Both the position numbers and the translations under genes were made by a program. Below are positions 21,408-33,013 of a stretch of 64,000 nucleotides of DNA, one piece after another (the first letter of the stretch is position 1; each line of letters starts with the position of its first letter). This DNA is from Tipula vernalis. Lineage: Eukaryota > Arthropoda > Insecta > Diptera > Tipulidae. The notes under the pieces were generated by a model. That model saw nothing but the letters and a program-made list of their open reading frames with translations, did not search any database and was not told the origin of the DNA. The stretch is taken from contig OY282558.1 in assembly GCA_958295665.1 (NCBI GenBank), positions 349,723,034-349,787,033 on the forward strand, given 5' to 3'.

Positions 21408-23661
21408 CCATGGGAAAGGAAGCATAGTCGTATTCAACTGAGTATTTTCTCAAGTCCTATATTGTTGGACCAAATGCCAGTCTCTGGAATTTTTTCAAAA
21501 TTTTATTATAGGGATGGTATGGTCAAATATGGCCGCAAAGCTCATGAATCATATTTAATTTGATATTGATTGTTCAACTGAGGATTTTTTCCAGCCCTGT
21601 ATTGCTGGCACCAATCTCACGATGATTTTCTGTTAGACGTATTAATTGCCACTAATCTGACATTTTTTCAGAATTTTGTCATGGGGATAGCATGGTTTGG
21701 TTAAATATAGCCGCAAAGCCTCGTGAGTTGTATTTAATTAGATTTTCGCAATTCCACTGAGTATTTTCTCAAGTCCTGCATTGTTGCCACCAATCTGATG
21801 ACGATTTTCAGTTAGACGTATAAATTGCCAGTGCTCTGAAATTTTTCAGAATTTTGCCATGAGGTATCATGTCCAAATATGGCCGCAGAACCTTGTGAGT
21901 CGTATTTAATTTGATGTTTGCCATTCAACAGAGTATTTTCTTAAATTCTGTATTGCTGACATCAAATTCCTGATGATTTTTTATTAGGCCTCTCAATTAT
22001 GAATACCTAACGTTGAACATTTTCAGAATATTGTCATGGGGATGGCATAGTCAAATATGGCCGCAAATCGGCGCGAGTCGTATTTAATTTGATTTTCTCA
22101 ATTTATTTGAGTATTTTCCCACGTCCTGTATTGTTGGCACCAATCTCCCGATGATTTTCTAAGGGGTGTCCCAAAATTAACTCAATTTGAATTTGCCGCC
22201 ATTTGTACAGTAAATTGTTGGCAGCCTTAAAAAAATAGACAATTTGACATCTGAGAATTTAGCGTAGGTAAAAATGGGGCGGTCCCGTCACAATAACGTT
22301 CTTTCATTATTGAACAATATCTCAAAAATAATGAAAGTTTGGTGGCCACAGTTCGAAAATTTCATACAAAATATGGACGGAATAGTGTTTTAATTTCGTC
22401 AACTGTGAAGAGATTAATTGAAAAATTCAGGGGGACGCTAAACAAACTGGTCGTCCAAAAACAAACCGTTCAAATGTCAATATCGAAGCAGTGCGTGAGA
22501 GTGATTTGAGAGTGAAAATCCAAAAACATCAATTCGGCGTCGACTTCAAATGGAGTTATTTGAAGTCAAATGTCTATGTCAACAAGCCCAACCCGTGCAT
22601 TACAGAAGGAAATTAAACGCTGCATCAACGAAATTCAGCCACATTTATGCAGAATTTTCATGGAAAATTTCGACAAAAGAGTGCGTATGTGCCAGCAAAG
22701 CCGTGGAGGCCATTTGGCCGATATATTATTCTATAAATAATCCTATCCTATGTACTTTATGATTCAATAAAAAAATAAAATTTAAAGACTAAAAACTCTA
22801 TTTTCTATTTAATTCAAATCGTGCGTTAATTTTGGGACACCCTTTGTTAGGCCTATCAATTGGTGATACTCTGATATTTGTTCAGAAGTTTATCATAGGC
22901 ATGATGGCAAGTTTAAATATCGCCGCAAAGCTCGTGAATCTTCTTTAATTTCATTTTTGCAATTCAATTTCATTTTTTCCCAGTCTTTTATTGTTGGGCT
23001 ATGTGAACTTTTTTCTTTTCGAAAATTTTCGACATATTTGATCCATGAAAATATGCTGAAAACATTTCATATTACCCATAATTGACAGGTCAAATAGAAA
23101 ACTATCGGGAGATTGGTGCCAACAATAAAGCACTTCACAGCTCACGAGCTCCGCGGCCACATTTGACCATGCTATCGCATTGGTAAAATTCTGCTAAAAT
23201 TCCAGAGTTCTAGCAATTGATAGGTCTAATAGAAAAGCATCATGAGGTTGGTGCCAACAATATAGGACTGGAACAATGCTCAGTTGAACTACCAAAATCA
23301 AATTAAATACGATTCATGAGCAGTGTAGCCATATTTGATTATGCCATCCCTATGACAAAATTCTGAAAAAATGCCAGAATACTCGCAATAGATACTTCTA
23401 ACCTAAATCATCGGGAGTTTAGTGCCAACAATACAGGACTTGAGAAAATACTCTGATGAAATGCTAAAATCAAATTAAAAACGATTCACTAAGCTTTGCG
23501 GCCATATTTGACTATGGTATCCCCTTAACAAAATTCTGAAAAAATACTAGCAATTAATACGTCTAACAAAAACCCATCTGGAGAGTGGTGCCAACAATAG
23601 ATTACTTGAGAAAATACTCAGTTGAATATGGGTGTTTCCCATGCATGTTTCCTTTTCCATT
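21408..23661. repeat. Palindromic array of 176-bp satellite units (foldback-like element)
   Basis: The left arm holds direct units marked by TCCTGTATTGTTGGCACCAA, AGAATTTTGTCATGGGGATG and AAATATGGCCGCAAAGC. Unit marks fall near 21453, 21591, 21770, 21946, 22121 and 22983. Steps are 138, 179, 176 and 175, then 862, which is 175 plus a 687-bp insertion. After a unique centre (about 22990-23080) the same unit runs inverted, with marks near 23110, 23244, 23414 and 23582. The extreme ends are also inverted: ATGGGAAAGGAAGCAT at 21410-21425 and ATGTTTCCTTTTCCAT at 23645-23660. No coding capacity. Confidence 0.8.
22162..22844 (+). mobile_element. Internally deleted mariner/Tc1-type element inside a satellite unit
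   Basis: Ends are inverted: GGGTGTCCCAAAATTAAC at 22164 and GTTAATTTTGGGACACCC near 22825-22842. The flank is TA at 22160-22161; the right flank TG is probably a mutated TA. The N-terminal helix-turn-helix region survives near 22300-22480 (VRKFHTKYGRNSV, STVKRLIEKF, TGRPKTNRSN). The C-terminal end survives near 22595-22740 (KEIKRCINEIQPHLCRIF, MENFDKRVRMCQQSRGGHLA). The whole catalytic core between them is missing, with the junction near 22540-22560. This is an autonomous element shrunk by internal deletion and mobilised, if at all, by a relative's transposase. The inserted length agrees with the displacement of the host satellite phase. Confidence 0.85.
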
Positions 23662-24479
23662 TATTAGTTTTATTTTTGGACTGAGAGTACCTATGCCGTG
23701 ATAAGTTTTACCATCAAGATATAGTATCCTTTTTGAGCCCACATTTTAAATAGTATTATGAAGAAAATACTTTTTTTGAGCTGACACTTAAATATGAAGA
23801 AAAATTTTATTTTAGTGTTACCACTGCGTTCTTTTGGGATGCGTTTTTGGGCCAACTTACCTACATGATGGTTATGGCAGCGATATACAACAATTTTCAA
23901 TATTTTTAAATGAATCATCCATAAGTATGTGAGGTTTCTGATTAATTCAACTGTTAATTTATCACTCCAAATTATGATATCATGGTATAAAGGCCAAACC
24001 TTTACCAATTTCTATGTCAGTCGATTGATGGGAGTGCACAATCAAGAATTAAGCAAGTCTCTCGGAGGAAGTTGGGGAAACCGCTCACTCTAGTTACATG
24101 TAACTAGGGACAGGAAAAGTTTGTTAGTAAGGAGAGAATCGAGCCACTTGCAGACACCTAAGTAGTCGATAGTTAGTAGCTGTCGAATTTTGTAATGCCA
24201 TCCAAACTCTCAATTTACAATATTCAAGTCCATCGCCCGAAAAGAGACATTATATATGTTGAAATGTAACATAAGGCCCGGCCTCCAGAATGCATTAGCT
24301 GCCCGCGTAATCGAAAATATGGATGAACTACTGTAAAGTTGTATAAGTCTAGAGGACTCCTGGAAATGAACTCGGTGCGATCCGGAACTCCTTTGTAGTC
24401 GAAGGTCTATTAACGAGATTGACCATCACACAGAAGAAGGGTTTAATCCAAATTTAGTGGCGCACCATACGGATCGTAA
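23662..24479. other. Unassigned stretch upstream of the Gypsy remnant
   Basis: 23690-24010 has an open minus-strand frame without recognisable family features. From about 24040 composition becomes GC-richer and the sequence may be decayed 5' leader or gag of the Gypsy element. ACACCTAAGTAGTC near 24160 recurs near 53018. Confidence 0.35.
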
Positions 24480-24750
24480 TCCAGACGTTTCTGCTTTTTC
24501 AGTTGCTCATAATCGAAAACCAGCCAAATTTCCAAAACCATCAGAAATCTTACAAATTAAAAAACAATGATCGTGAATTATCCATCTGCTGGAACTGTCG
24601 AGATATTGGTCATACTTATGACATACCAAAGAACGTACACGGTTCTGTTATGGATGTGGGTGTTCCGATGTATTCAAACTGAAACGAGCAGTGGAAGAAC
24701 CGCAATGCTGGGAATGTGAGCCCTCACAACAGACTTCCCAGGAATCCAAC
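24480..24750 (+). pseudogene. Gypsy-type gag C-terminus with nucleocapsid zinc knuckles
   Basis: CWNCRDIGHTYD at 24587-24622 starts a CCHC zinc knuckle whose last Cys is lost to a frameshift. A second degraded knuckle follows in another frame: RFCYGCGCSD near 24640-24666 and CWEC near 24707, ending at a TGA near 24748. Such knuckles bind element RNA in the gag particle. The more N-terminal gag is not recognisable. It lies immediately upstream of the protease in the usual gag-pol order. Confidence 0.65.
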
Positions 24751-25375
24751 ATTTGAGTACCAAAACAGCCAGCAATACCGACCCCGAGCTAAAATAGACT
24801 CTCAAGTCCATTTTAGCTCACCCCATTATTTTTACTTACCTGTTTCTACTTATTCATCTTATTCTTCTCAAGGCAGTGATCATTCCGATAGTAATAATCT
24901 TAATACCACCATAAAATAATCCGCTAAACAGAAAAGACGCGTTAAGAGATATTGGGATAGCAGGAGAGCAATACTTGCTGATATTTCTGAAACTTCTCTT
25001 TCTGAAGATGATGATGAACGTCCTTATGCAGATGTAGTAATATTAGAAACTAAATATCGTGAGCTTTTAGACACCGGATCCACGCTAACTACTCTAGGAG
25101 CGGGCAGGGATTTTTTTTTAAATGATCCACAATCTAATGTTCATTATGTCCCATCAAGCGTCAAAACTGCAGGTGGAGACTTAAAACGTGTTTTTGGATA
25201 TTTGTGGACCACTATCAGCTATGGAAACAAACAAAATCGTATTAAAATATTCATCATTCCCGGACTAAAACAGAAGTTATACCTCGGTATAGACTTCTGG
25301 AAAACATTTCAAATATGTCCATTTCTCATGGCATTATCGGCTCCTAATATCTCAGAATTGTTTACTACTACCTAA
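24716..25375 (+). pseudogene. Gypsy-type pol: aspartic protease region
   Basis: One frame is open apart from a TAA at 24917-24919, ending at TAA 25373-25375. The aspartic protease motif LLDTGST, with the catalytic Asp encoded at 25070-25072, is followed by a long beta-rich stretch and the family mark KLYLGIDFWKTF near 25275-25310. This domain matures gag and pol in the particle. It lies just after gag. The reverse transcriptase continues in another frame about 115 bases later. The in-frame stop and the frame change show decay. Confidence 0.8.
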
Positions 25376-25491
25376 GACCTCGATATTGATGTCAATATGC
25401 TTATCTGAACCTCCGATCAACAAGCCTTGTTAGAAGATACTATTAAACAACTTCCATCTTTGCTGAACTTGGACTTGGTAAAACTAATAAA

Positions 25492-26364
25492 ATGTCTCAT
25501 TCAATAAAAATCTTAGATGGTGTAACACCCATCAAACAGAGGTATTACCTTGTTAGTCCACCAGTCCAAGCAGAATTATACAAAGAGATTGATCGCATAT
25601 TGGCCCTGAGAGTGATTGAGGAGTCAGACAGCTCTTGGAGTTCACCTGTTGCATTGGTCCGAAAACCCAACGGCAAAGTTCGTCTGGGTCTTGATGCACT
25701 ACGACTTAATGCGGTAACGGTCAGGGATGCTTATCCGCTGCCAATCATTGACGGACTCCTGAGCCGGCTGGATCAGACCAGATTCATCTCCAGCATTGAT
25801 CTGAAAGATGCATTGTGGCAGATTCCGTTGGATCAAGACTCCCGAGACAAAACGGCGTTTACCGTTCCTGGCCGCCCGCTTTACCAGTTTGCTGTGATGC
25901 CGTTTGGGTTATGCAATGCACCCCAAGCAATGTGCATACTAATGCATAAGGTAATCCCCAATGAGCTACAAAACCAAGTATTTGTATATTTGGATGACCT
26001 CCTCATTAGCTCAGGGACCTTCGATGACCATATTGAACTCCTCAGAAAAGTGGCAGACCTTTTAAAAGATGCCAAATTAACAGTAAACCTCGAGAAGTGT
26101 AAATTTCTTCGTAAGAGCCTCCGATATCTAGGATTCATTGTGTCAGATGGCAACTTACGAGTTGATCCCGAAAAAGTATCAGCTGTTAACGATTTTCCTG
26201 TACCAAACACCGTCAAAAAGGTACGGAGTTTCCTTGGACTTTCTGGATGGTACCGCCGGTTTATACCGAAGTACGCTACGATCGCCGCTCCTGTGTCAGA
26301 TCTTTTGAAAAGAACCAAAAACTTGTGTGGATTCCTAGAGCCCAGCAAGCATTTGACTCGTTAA
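25492..26364 (+). pseudogene. Gypsy-type pol: reverse transcriptase
   Basis: An open stretch of 290 codons whose reading frame really begins upstream of the ATG (the LPSF...LG stretch near 25450 belongs to it). All three catalytic Asp are present: SSIDLKDALWQI (D103) and VYLDDLL (D168, D169). MPFGLCNAP (136-144), FLGLSGWYRRFI (247-258) and LRYLGFIVSDG (210-220) are typical Gypsy landmarks. The usual FCVDYRKLN is changed to LGLDALRLN. It copies element RNA to DNA in the particle. The frame shifts near 26320-26360, so the RNase H part follows in another frame. Assignment to Gypsy (Ty3) is firm; the lineage within it is not. Confidence 0.92.
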
Positions 26365-26525
26365 AACCAGCACTATGTACCGCTCCAGTATTGGTTTACC
26401 CGAATTTTAAAAGGCCCTTCTGCATTCAATGCGATGCGAGTGCAATTGGAGTAGGGATTATTCTGACCCAGATCGGAGATGATGGTGAAGAACATCCAAC
26501 AGCCTACATGTCTAATGGCAAACGA
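26320..26525 (+). pseudogene. Gypsy-type pol: start of RNase H, truncated
   Basis: In the frame one base off from the reverse transcriptase, AQQAFDSLKPALCTAPVL is the usual connection and CIQCDASAIGVGIILTQ carries the first catalytic Asp of RNase H. EEHPTAYMS near 26490-26515 is the last recognisable piece. The normal continuation with the catalytic Glu and the integrase are absent, and sequence after about 26525 is AT-rich and unrelated. No 3' LTR is seen at the break. Confidence 0.8.
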
Positions 26526-26529
26526 TTTG

Positions 26530-28790
26530 TACTAGATATTTATGCAGGTACAGGTAACATTTTTTTAAAATGTTTTTGTTTTTCAAATTTATGAATGAAA
26601 TCACACTTGGCACTACAAATACCACGTCCATTAAGCAAATTGTATCTTAAATTCACCTTCTATTATATTATTAAATTAATTTTTATTCAATTGATATTAT
26701 GAGCTTAGATTTAATAGAAAACTTAGTATAAATAGTTTATTTGGTTTTATTTTACGTTTATTCGAACAGTTCATGAATGAAAATTTTACACCACACTGTA
26801 TTCAATTTGCATTAAGATCACACATTTTCATTAAGTTTTTTCCATTTGGTTTCTCTCAAGTTTATCAATTCATTTTAATATAATTATTTTAGTATGCATT
26901 TCATTATTATTACAGGTAAAATTGTTGATAGCATTAGGTACGTTATGTATACGGTACACTGCCGACCTTGCACATGCAGCATGACCCTCGTACGATAAAA
27001 AAAAATAACAAATACTCTAAGGATTTAACCATTCACGATCTACAATATTCTTAACACTCGGTAAATTTATGGTAAGATCCAATCACCACTTAAAATTAAG
27101 AACATAATTTATGAATTCAAATTTTCCATCAAAAGTTCAACACAACAAATTGTTCACCAAAAACAAAAAAAAATGTTCATTTAATTTTAGGTATATGTAA
27201 GATATCCCAATTTACATAATTTTTAGATATACATGTAATTTCAATTAGAATCATTCGATCATTTTTAGATCAAGACATCTCATAATTTTTTTTTTATAAT
27301 TTTTAATTTTAAAATTTTTTTTATTTTTCACTTTCTTGATCGAGAACCAAACTTTTTCTGTCCACCAACAAATATTGCAACAAGGTATAATACATTGGGG
27401 TGAAATAATATTGTAACACTAAAATGTTACAAGTAGCAGAATACAGTTCTAACCTACATATGGCATAAAATATAAACGCTGCATTCTGACAATAAAGAAT
27501 TTACTTTAAGTCAAAATTCCACGGTAAAACCTCCTAATTTCTTGTCTGACTAAAATTTATTATTCAAAATATAAATTGTTGTTTCATTTCCATAAATTGT
27601 CTTCCTGCTTCCTGTAAAAGGAACTAGCCACACGAACAGTCCTTAACAAAATTACTGATCATGTTCAATTTTTAAGGCACTGTAATACAAACAACTTTAA
27701 AAATTATATAATTATTAATCTTTTTGAAAATATAATTTTCAAATTAATTAACTTAATTGCTCTGTTTACATACCAATCAAAAAATGTTTAGGACAAATTA
27801 CAGGTTATTTAGTTTTGCAACGCAAATTTGTTCTCATAATTATTTGTGCAACAATTAAAATAATTTTTGGTTAATTAAACAGTGATTTGTTGCATATTTG
27901 TAACATCTCGCAAGCGGTTCAAATATTGATTAATAAACTCACCTAGAAACCCATCCCACTCCTATAGCATCCTGCTATACATTTTTCGTCTTACTAGATC
28001 GTGAATATTTTCCACATTAAATTAAACCTTCGCAAGTTTAAATTTAAACCCTGCCCTGGCCGATACCACAAATTCTACTCAAGATTTTTTATGATTTTCT
28101 TATGTACGGGAGCATTACTGCGTTTAACAGCAAATTGAACGCCGACTAATTTATCGTCAACTAGAAATGTGACCTCATTTAATAAAACGAAATTGAACAT
28201 TGGCTTTGAATAGTTGTAATTAATAAGGCAACAAACGGAATATGATTTATCGTCAGGAAAAAAACATTAAACGGCATCATAAGCATAAGCCCATTCCACT
28301 CTGGAGAACAGTGTTCTTAAGAAGATATTTTATCATTACATAAACATTGAGGATCAATTATTGTGGACACTGCCTGATTAGTTTCTCTTGCGCAAGAAGT
28401 AAAAGGTTAGGCGCTTGTACAAACTACAACTATTCAAGGCCAATGACTAATTAACCAAAAATAATTTTAAATTTAATTGATTTATCGATATATTTTTAAT
28501 TTTTCCATGTTGCACAAAAAATTTTATTAAAAACTAATTAACTGTATAGTTTTACCTAGAAATAAAATTAAAAATATTTTTTGGTTGGAATGGAAAGCCC
28601 AATTAAAAGAGAGTTAATTAAATTAGATTAAATATTTTCGAAAAGTTTATTATTTGTATAATTTTTAAATTTGTTTATGTTTCGTTGCATTAAAAATTGA
28701 GCAAGGTCAAATCATTCTGTTATAATTATTGTTTTGTTAATTAAATTTAAATATGTATATTCAATGCATGTAAATCATATTATACTGAAA
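26530..28790. other. AT-rich non-coding stretch with a possible LTR-like piece
   Basis: No coding sequence. Near 27420-27510, TGTAACACTAAAATGTTACA is followed by a TATAAAATATAAA box and AATAAAG within about 75 bases, an arrangement seen in short LTRs. No partner LTR or clear ends are visible, so this is only a hint. Confidence 0.35.
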
Positions 28791-29676
28791 GGCACAGAAA
28801 ACGGGCCACTCTAAAAAACCATTTTTTTTTTAATGCGAATATCTTTTGAATTGTACTGGCTAGAAACTTGAAACATAAACCAAATTCAAGGCCATTCAAA
28901 ACAGTCTTAGAAAATATTACCATAGCATACTTTGTCTAATCATGTGGCTGAGTATTTTTACTTATCCCACAACCGTTTTTTTACTTATCCCACATTAGGA
29001 TTGTTGTTGTCTTTATGTTTGTGAACATTTAAATAACATTTTTGAATTTTGTCCATGTTTTGCTTTTGTTTGAAAATTCGAGAAACCTCAACCACATGTT
29101 TAAAAAGAGTAGGCCTTACCCACATTTTCCAAGATTGTTTTCAATGACCTTGAAATTGATTTTTGTTTCATGTTTCCAGCTAGTTCAAGTGGTATTCACA
29201 TTTGAAAATTTAGTTATATGCCATGTTGTGCGATAAGTAAAAATAACTCAGTCACATGACTAGACAAAGTATGCAACGATAGTATTTTGTATAGTTGTTT
29301 TGAATTACCTTGATTTTGATTTTTGTTTCACGTTTCCATCTAGTACCGGTTGAAAAGAAATTCACATAAATTTAATGATAATCCACGTTGTGGGAAAATT
29401 GGTACACAATTGGTATGGTAATATTTTCTAAGATTGTTTTGAATAACCTAGAATTTGGTTTTTGTTTCATGTTTCCAGCTGGTGCATTTCAAGCCGTGAT
29501 TACATTTGAAAATTAAGTTATAAAACATGTTGCGGGATAAGAAAAAAACACAGCCACATGATTAGACAAAGTATGCTATGGTAATATTTTCTAAGAATAT
29601 TTTGAATGGCCTTGAATTTGGTTTTTGTTTCATGTTTCTGCTAGTGTGGTTCAAAAGAACCACCGTTTACTGTGCC
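28791..29676. repeat. Palindromic tandem-repeat element (foldback-like), about 150-bp units
   Basis: Ends are inverted: GGCACAGAAAACGG at 28791 and CCGTTTACTGTGCC ending at 29676. The left part, about 28850-28980, is one inverted unit (ACCAAATTCAAGGCCATTCA, GAAAATATTACCATAGCATA, CTAATCATGTGGCTG). About three and a half direct units follow, from about 29120 to 29650, each with TTTTTGTTTCATGTTTCCAGC and ACATGATTAGACAAAGTATG-like blocks. The repeats GATAAG and TTACTTATCCCAC near 28965-28995 mark the turn. Non-coding. The flanking duplication is not clear. It abuts the Harbinger element on its right. Confidence 0.7.
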
Positions 29677-29681
29677 AATTA

Positions 29682-31593
29682 TGCCCGGTTGCACACAAAA
29701 CGAGTTTACCATTTGACAGCAATCTAATTGATAAGTCTAAACTTCGGTTAAAATTACATTTTGTTTTATAAAAAAATGTCCATGATTAGTTAACAAATAT
29801 GTCGATATTGTCGATATAATAAGATTTTACTCAACCCTACTGATAAAAAAAATAAAATATCCAATATTTTTATTAATACGTTAATAAAAATTGTGTTCTT
29901 CTTATGATATACACTGAAAAAAGCCAAATATTTGAAAATTGAATTTCTAAATTAAGTATTTTATTGAAAATTTTGATGCAAAAGACGCCAAATATAGTCT
30001 CATTACAACTTTGTATACACATAATGGAATTTTAAATAAAAATTTATAAAATTAAAAAAAAATTGATTATGAATTTATATTGAAATGGTTTTCAATGAGT
30101 GCCGATCGTCGGTAATTCGAATTGCTTTGTGACATTGATGGGATATCAATTAGATTTGTATCAACTCCTGCAAAATCCTGGAAATCGTCTTTCCACTCCA
30201 CTGCTAAATTATGCAGAACAGCGACGGCAACAATTGATGTCAATATAGTCTCAATCTTTTAAATAATAGTTAGGCACATTATAATAATCCAATCGTATTA
30301 AAAGAAATTAAAATAACCTTGACCCGAAATCCAAGGCATAAAGCTGGGAATCGTCTCTTCCAGACTCCATAGAGTCTCTCGACTGGATTTCTGGTTAAAA
30401 TTTGAGACCTTTGATAATTCTTTTCCGCTGAGGTTTAGGGATTACTCACTGGAATTAGTAAAAAGTTCTTATTTCCGTAACAACCATCCCCCAATAGGAC
30501 GCTATCACCAAAATCGTTTCTTCTTAGCATTACCTTAAGTAAATTTTAAATAATATTTAATAAATTAAACGCATTTTGAAAGATTGTTTACCATCAAAAA
30601 CGAATTATCCAAAATAGTCTGGTCATGCACTGACCCTGGCCATCTTGCCTCAATATCACAAATCTTTAAAGAACGGTCACTCACGCATTGTACGTTAATC
30701 GAGAAATATCCTTTCCTGTTGCGATATACTTCTCCAACATCCCCACCTGGAGATTGAATTTTTATGTGCGTGCAATCTGAAGAAGAAACAAAATGTAAAC
30801 TAATATCAAATGGGTATAACCATTATGTATCAGGTACCTATTGCTCCGATAACACCAGGAAAGCCGGCGATCTGGTAAAAATTTAATTTCGTACGGCGCA
30901 ATTCTTCATCGGTTATTGGCATTTTAATAATTTTGTTTATACGACAAAACAGGGCAATTTTTCCAAAACTTTTCGAATTATTCGACACACTGTAGACTTA
31001 TGACTATTTGACAATTAAAAAGATCTCCACATGTAATTTGAAAACAACCAGTACCTAAAAACCTAAATTGTAATAAAAGTAAATATGATTTATTATATTT
31101 ATAGGTAAGAAACTTTAACAGTTGATAAAGCTTTGCATCTATTTGTTATTGGTTCAAGGTATGGAACAAGTAGTTCTACCAATTTAGAGACAGTCTCTTT
31201 TGATAATCTGAATCGGTCCCGGAATTCAATTTCAGTATACTATATTTAAATAAAACATCAGGGCGTTCTGGATATTGCCGGAGTTTTGGAACGTGACCAG
31301 CTAACGTGAGATAAAAATTATCATTATCACTGTCGGTATCACTAAACAGTTGGTAATCTTTTCTTAGCATAATTTGAAAAATATTTTTAATGGTTTAAAA
31401 TTGTTTTTGACATTAAGAGTATCAATAATATCCGTTGAAACGCTAGTGGCAATATACACAGAAGTTAAATAGTTATCTGCCCAATTCTGCATAGTTACAT
31501 TTAACTGACTGTTAAGTGTTGTGAAACGCTATTGTTACTAACGGCCAGTTAAATCAAGCTAAACTGCTGATATGTTTTATGTGCAACCGGGCA
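29682..31593 (-). mobile_element. PIF/Harbinger DNA transposon with TTA target duplication
   Basis: TGCCCGGTTGCACA at 29682 and the inverse TGTGCAACCGGGCA ending at 31593 form termini of about 20 bp with one mismatch. TTA flanks both sides (29679-29681 and 31594-31596), the signature duplication of PIF/Harbinger. The 1.9-kb element carries a transposase gene on the minus strand and no visible second (Myb/SANT-like) gene, although many Harbinger elements have one. Its left edge lies six bases from the palindromic element at 28791-29676. Confidence 0.9.
30067..31370 (-). pseudogene. Harbinger (HARBI1-like) transposase with three short introns
   Basis: The ATG is at 31370 and the stop TAA at 30067-30069. 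Three introns with GT-AG borders restore the frame exactly: 30777-30837, 30534-30591 and 30256-30317 (61, 58 and 62 bases). The first catalytic Asp, in AIDCTHIKIQSPGGD, is encoded across the first of these. The second Asp is in LLGDGCYG and the Glu in NPVERLYGVWKRRFP. The 3' exon, with VAVAVLHNLAVEWKDD, is fully open. Defects are a one-base frameshift before EFRDRFRLSKETV, damage around a probable further intron near 31040-31100, a frameshift near 30955, and one TAA at 30435-30437. Only about four lesions separate it from an intact gene, so the insertion may be fairly recent. The DDE enzyme cuts and joins the element ends in the nucleus. Confidence 0.88.
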
Positions 31594-31596
31594 TTA

Positions 31597-32706
31597 GTGT
31601 AGTATTATTATTATTAACTTAAATAATAAATGACGTTACCTGTTTTGACATGTAATCCAATACTTTCCTATAATTTCCCATCCAAATCGCGTTCTGTTGG
31701 TGAAATCAATCAGCATCTTACATATTGTGACGATGCTTCCCTAAAATGTTGATCCTCCAAATAACCATACATGTAACGATGCACAAACACTAACTCTCAC
31801 ACAACTCACAATTCATTCACACCATCGAAATTTAATTTTAATTCCAAATTCACAATAAAATAATTACTTTTAATAAAAAATAAATTCTTAAGGAAATAAA
31901 AAATACAACCGTTTGACTCGAAAGTCAAGGCCAACCTTAATCATTTTCCATGTCAATATTTAGAAATTTCGCCAAATTTTACCAATATTCAAATTGAATT
32001 TTTTTAATTTTTTTTTCGAAAACTAAAATGTTGAATTTTTGGAAATGTCTGCTGTCGAGAATCAAGTCATCAATCATCGAGAATAAACTAAAAGAGGAAC
32101 CTGTTACTTTTCTACATATCAATAAAAAAAATTGCAACTATTTAACTGTTCTCTTTCTCCATTGATTGAATTGACAGAATTAGAGACTTGACAACCTGTT
32201 TGAAATAATTTCAAACGTAGGGTTAAAGTTTGCTATTTGAAGCCACCAGTATTATCTAAACTGCGAAGATTTTACATATTTTTCGAATAATATCTTTCTG
32301 TAAAAAACCTTCACGGTAACAGTAAATATAAAGCGGAAGCAACAAAATCGATTGGTAATAAGACCTAGCTGTCACTGCATTAACTCTAACGCTGGAAGCA
32401 GACGTAACAATTTGAATATTTTTATTTTTTTCAATCAGGTTGTCTAATTTGTTGACAGAAAATATTTTTGTTTATCAATTGCCATAACGGAGGACAAAAA
32501 TTTATTAATTTGTGACAAAATAACGCATCATTCACAAATAAATCGAATATTAAAATTAAAAATATTGATTGTATATTGATTCAGACGTCAAAAAAGGAAT
32601 ACGCTTAGTAGTGCTTACCATTTCAAAACGTAATTTTTTGAAAAGCGGAATTAAGCGTAAACTTAATTTTGGATTGAGTCTTGGGTCGAAAAACGTTGCT
32701 AAAATT
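31597..32706. other. AT-rich non-coding stretch
   Basis: Nothing recognised apart from A and T tracts. Confidence 0.4.
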
Positions 32707-33013
32707 GCAGCGTTCCATTTGACGTGGCAAAGTACAAATAAGTACTTGAGGGTAGGTGGTAAATGGTACGCACAAAATTAGGTGCGAAATCAAAATTTAA
32801 TTTAAAAAAATTTACGTGCAACATGGAAAGTTGAAAAATTAATTATTAATTTCAAAACTGATTAGTCGGTTCTTACCGATTAGTTGTACTAAATATTCTG
32901 GTAGCGAAGTCGCCATAAATTCGAAAAGCAAACTACTCATAAAATTTAGCAAGAGTAGCTGCGTGCAGTCAGAAGTACTTGTGTGTACTTTGCCACGTTA
33001 AATGGAACGCAGC
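32707..33013. mobile_element. MITE with about 45-bp inverted ends
   Basis: The left end GCAGCGTTCCATTTGACGTG at 32707, followed by GCAAAGTACA and AAGTACTT, is matched inversely by AAGTACTT, TGTACTTTGC, CACGTTAAATGGAACGCAGC ending at 33013. Non-coding. CAGCG-type tips hint at hAT, but I could not find a convincing 8-bp target duplication. Confidence 0.65.

Noticed and set aside
25881..26348. Minus-strand frame of 155 codons
   Set aside because: A shadow of the Gypsy reverse transcriptase read on the opposite strand.
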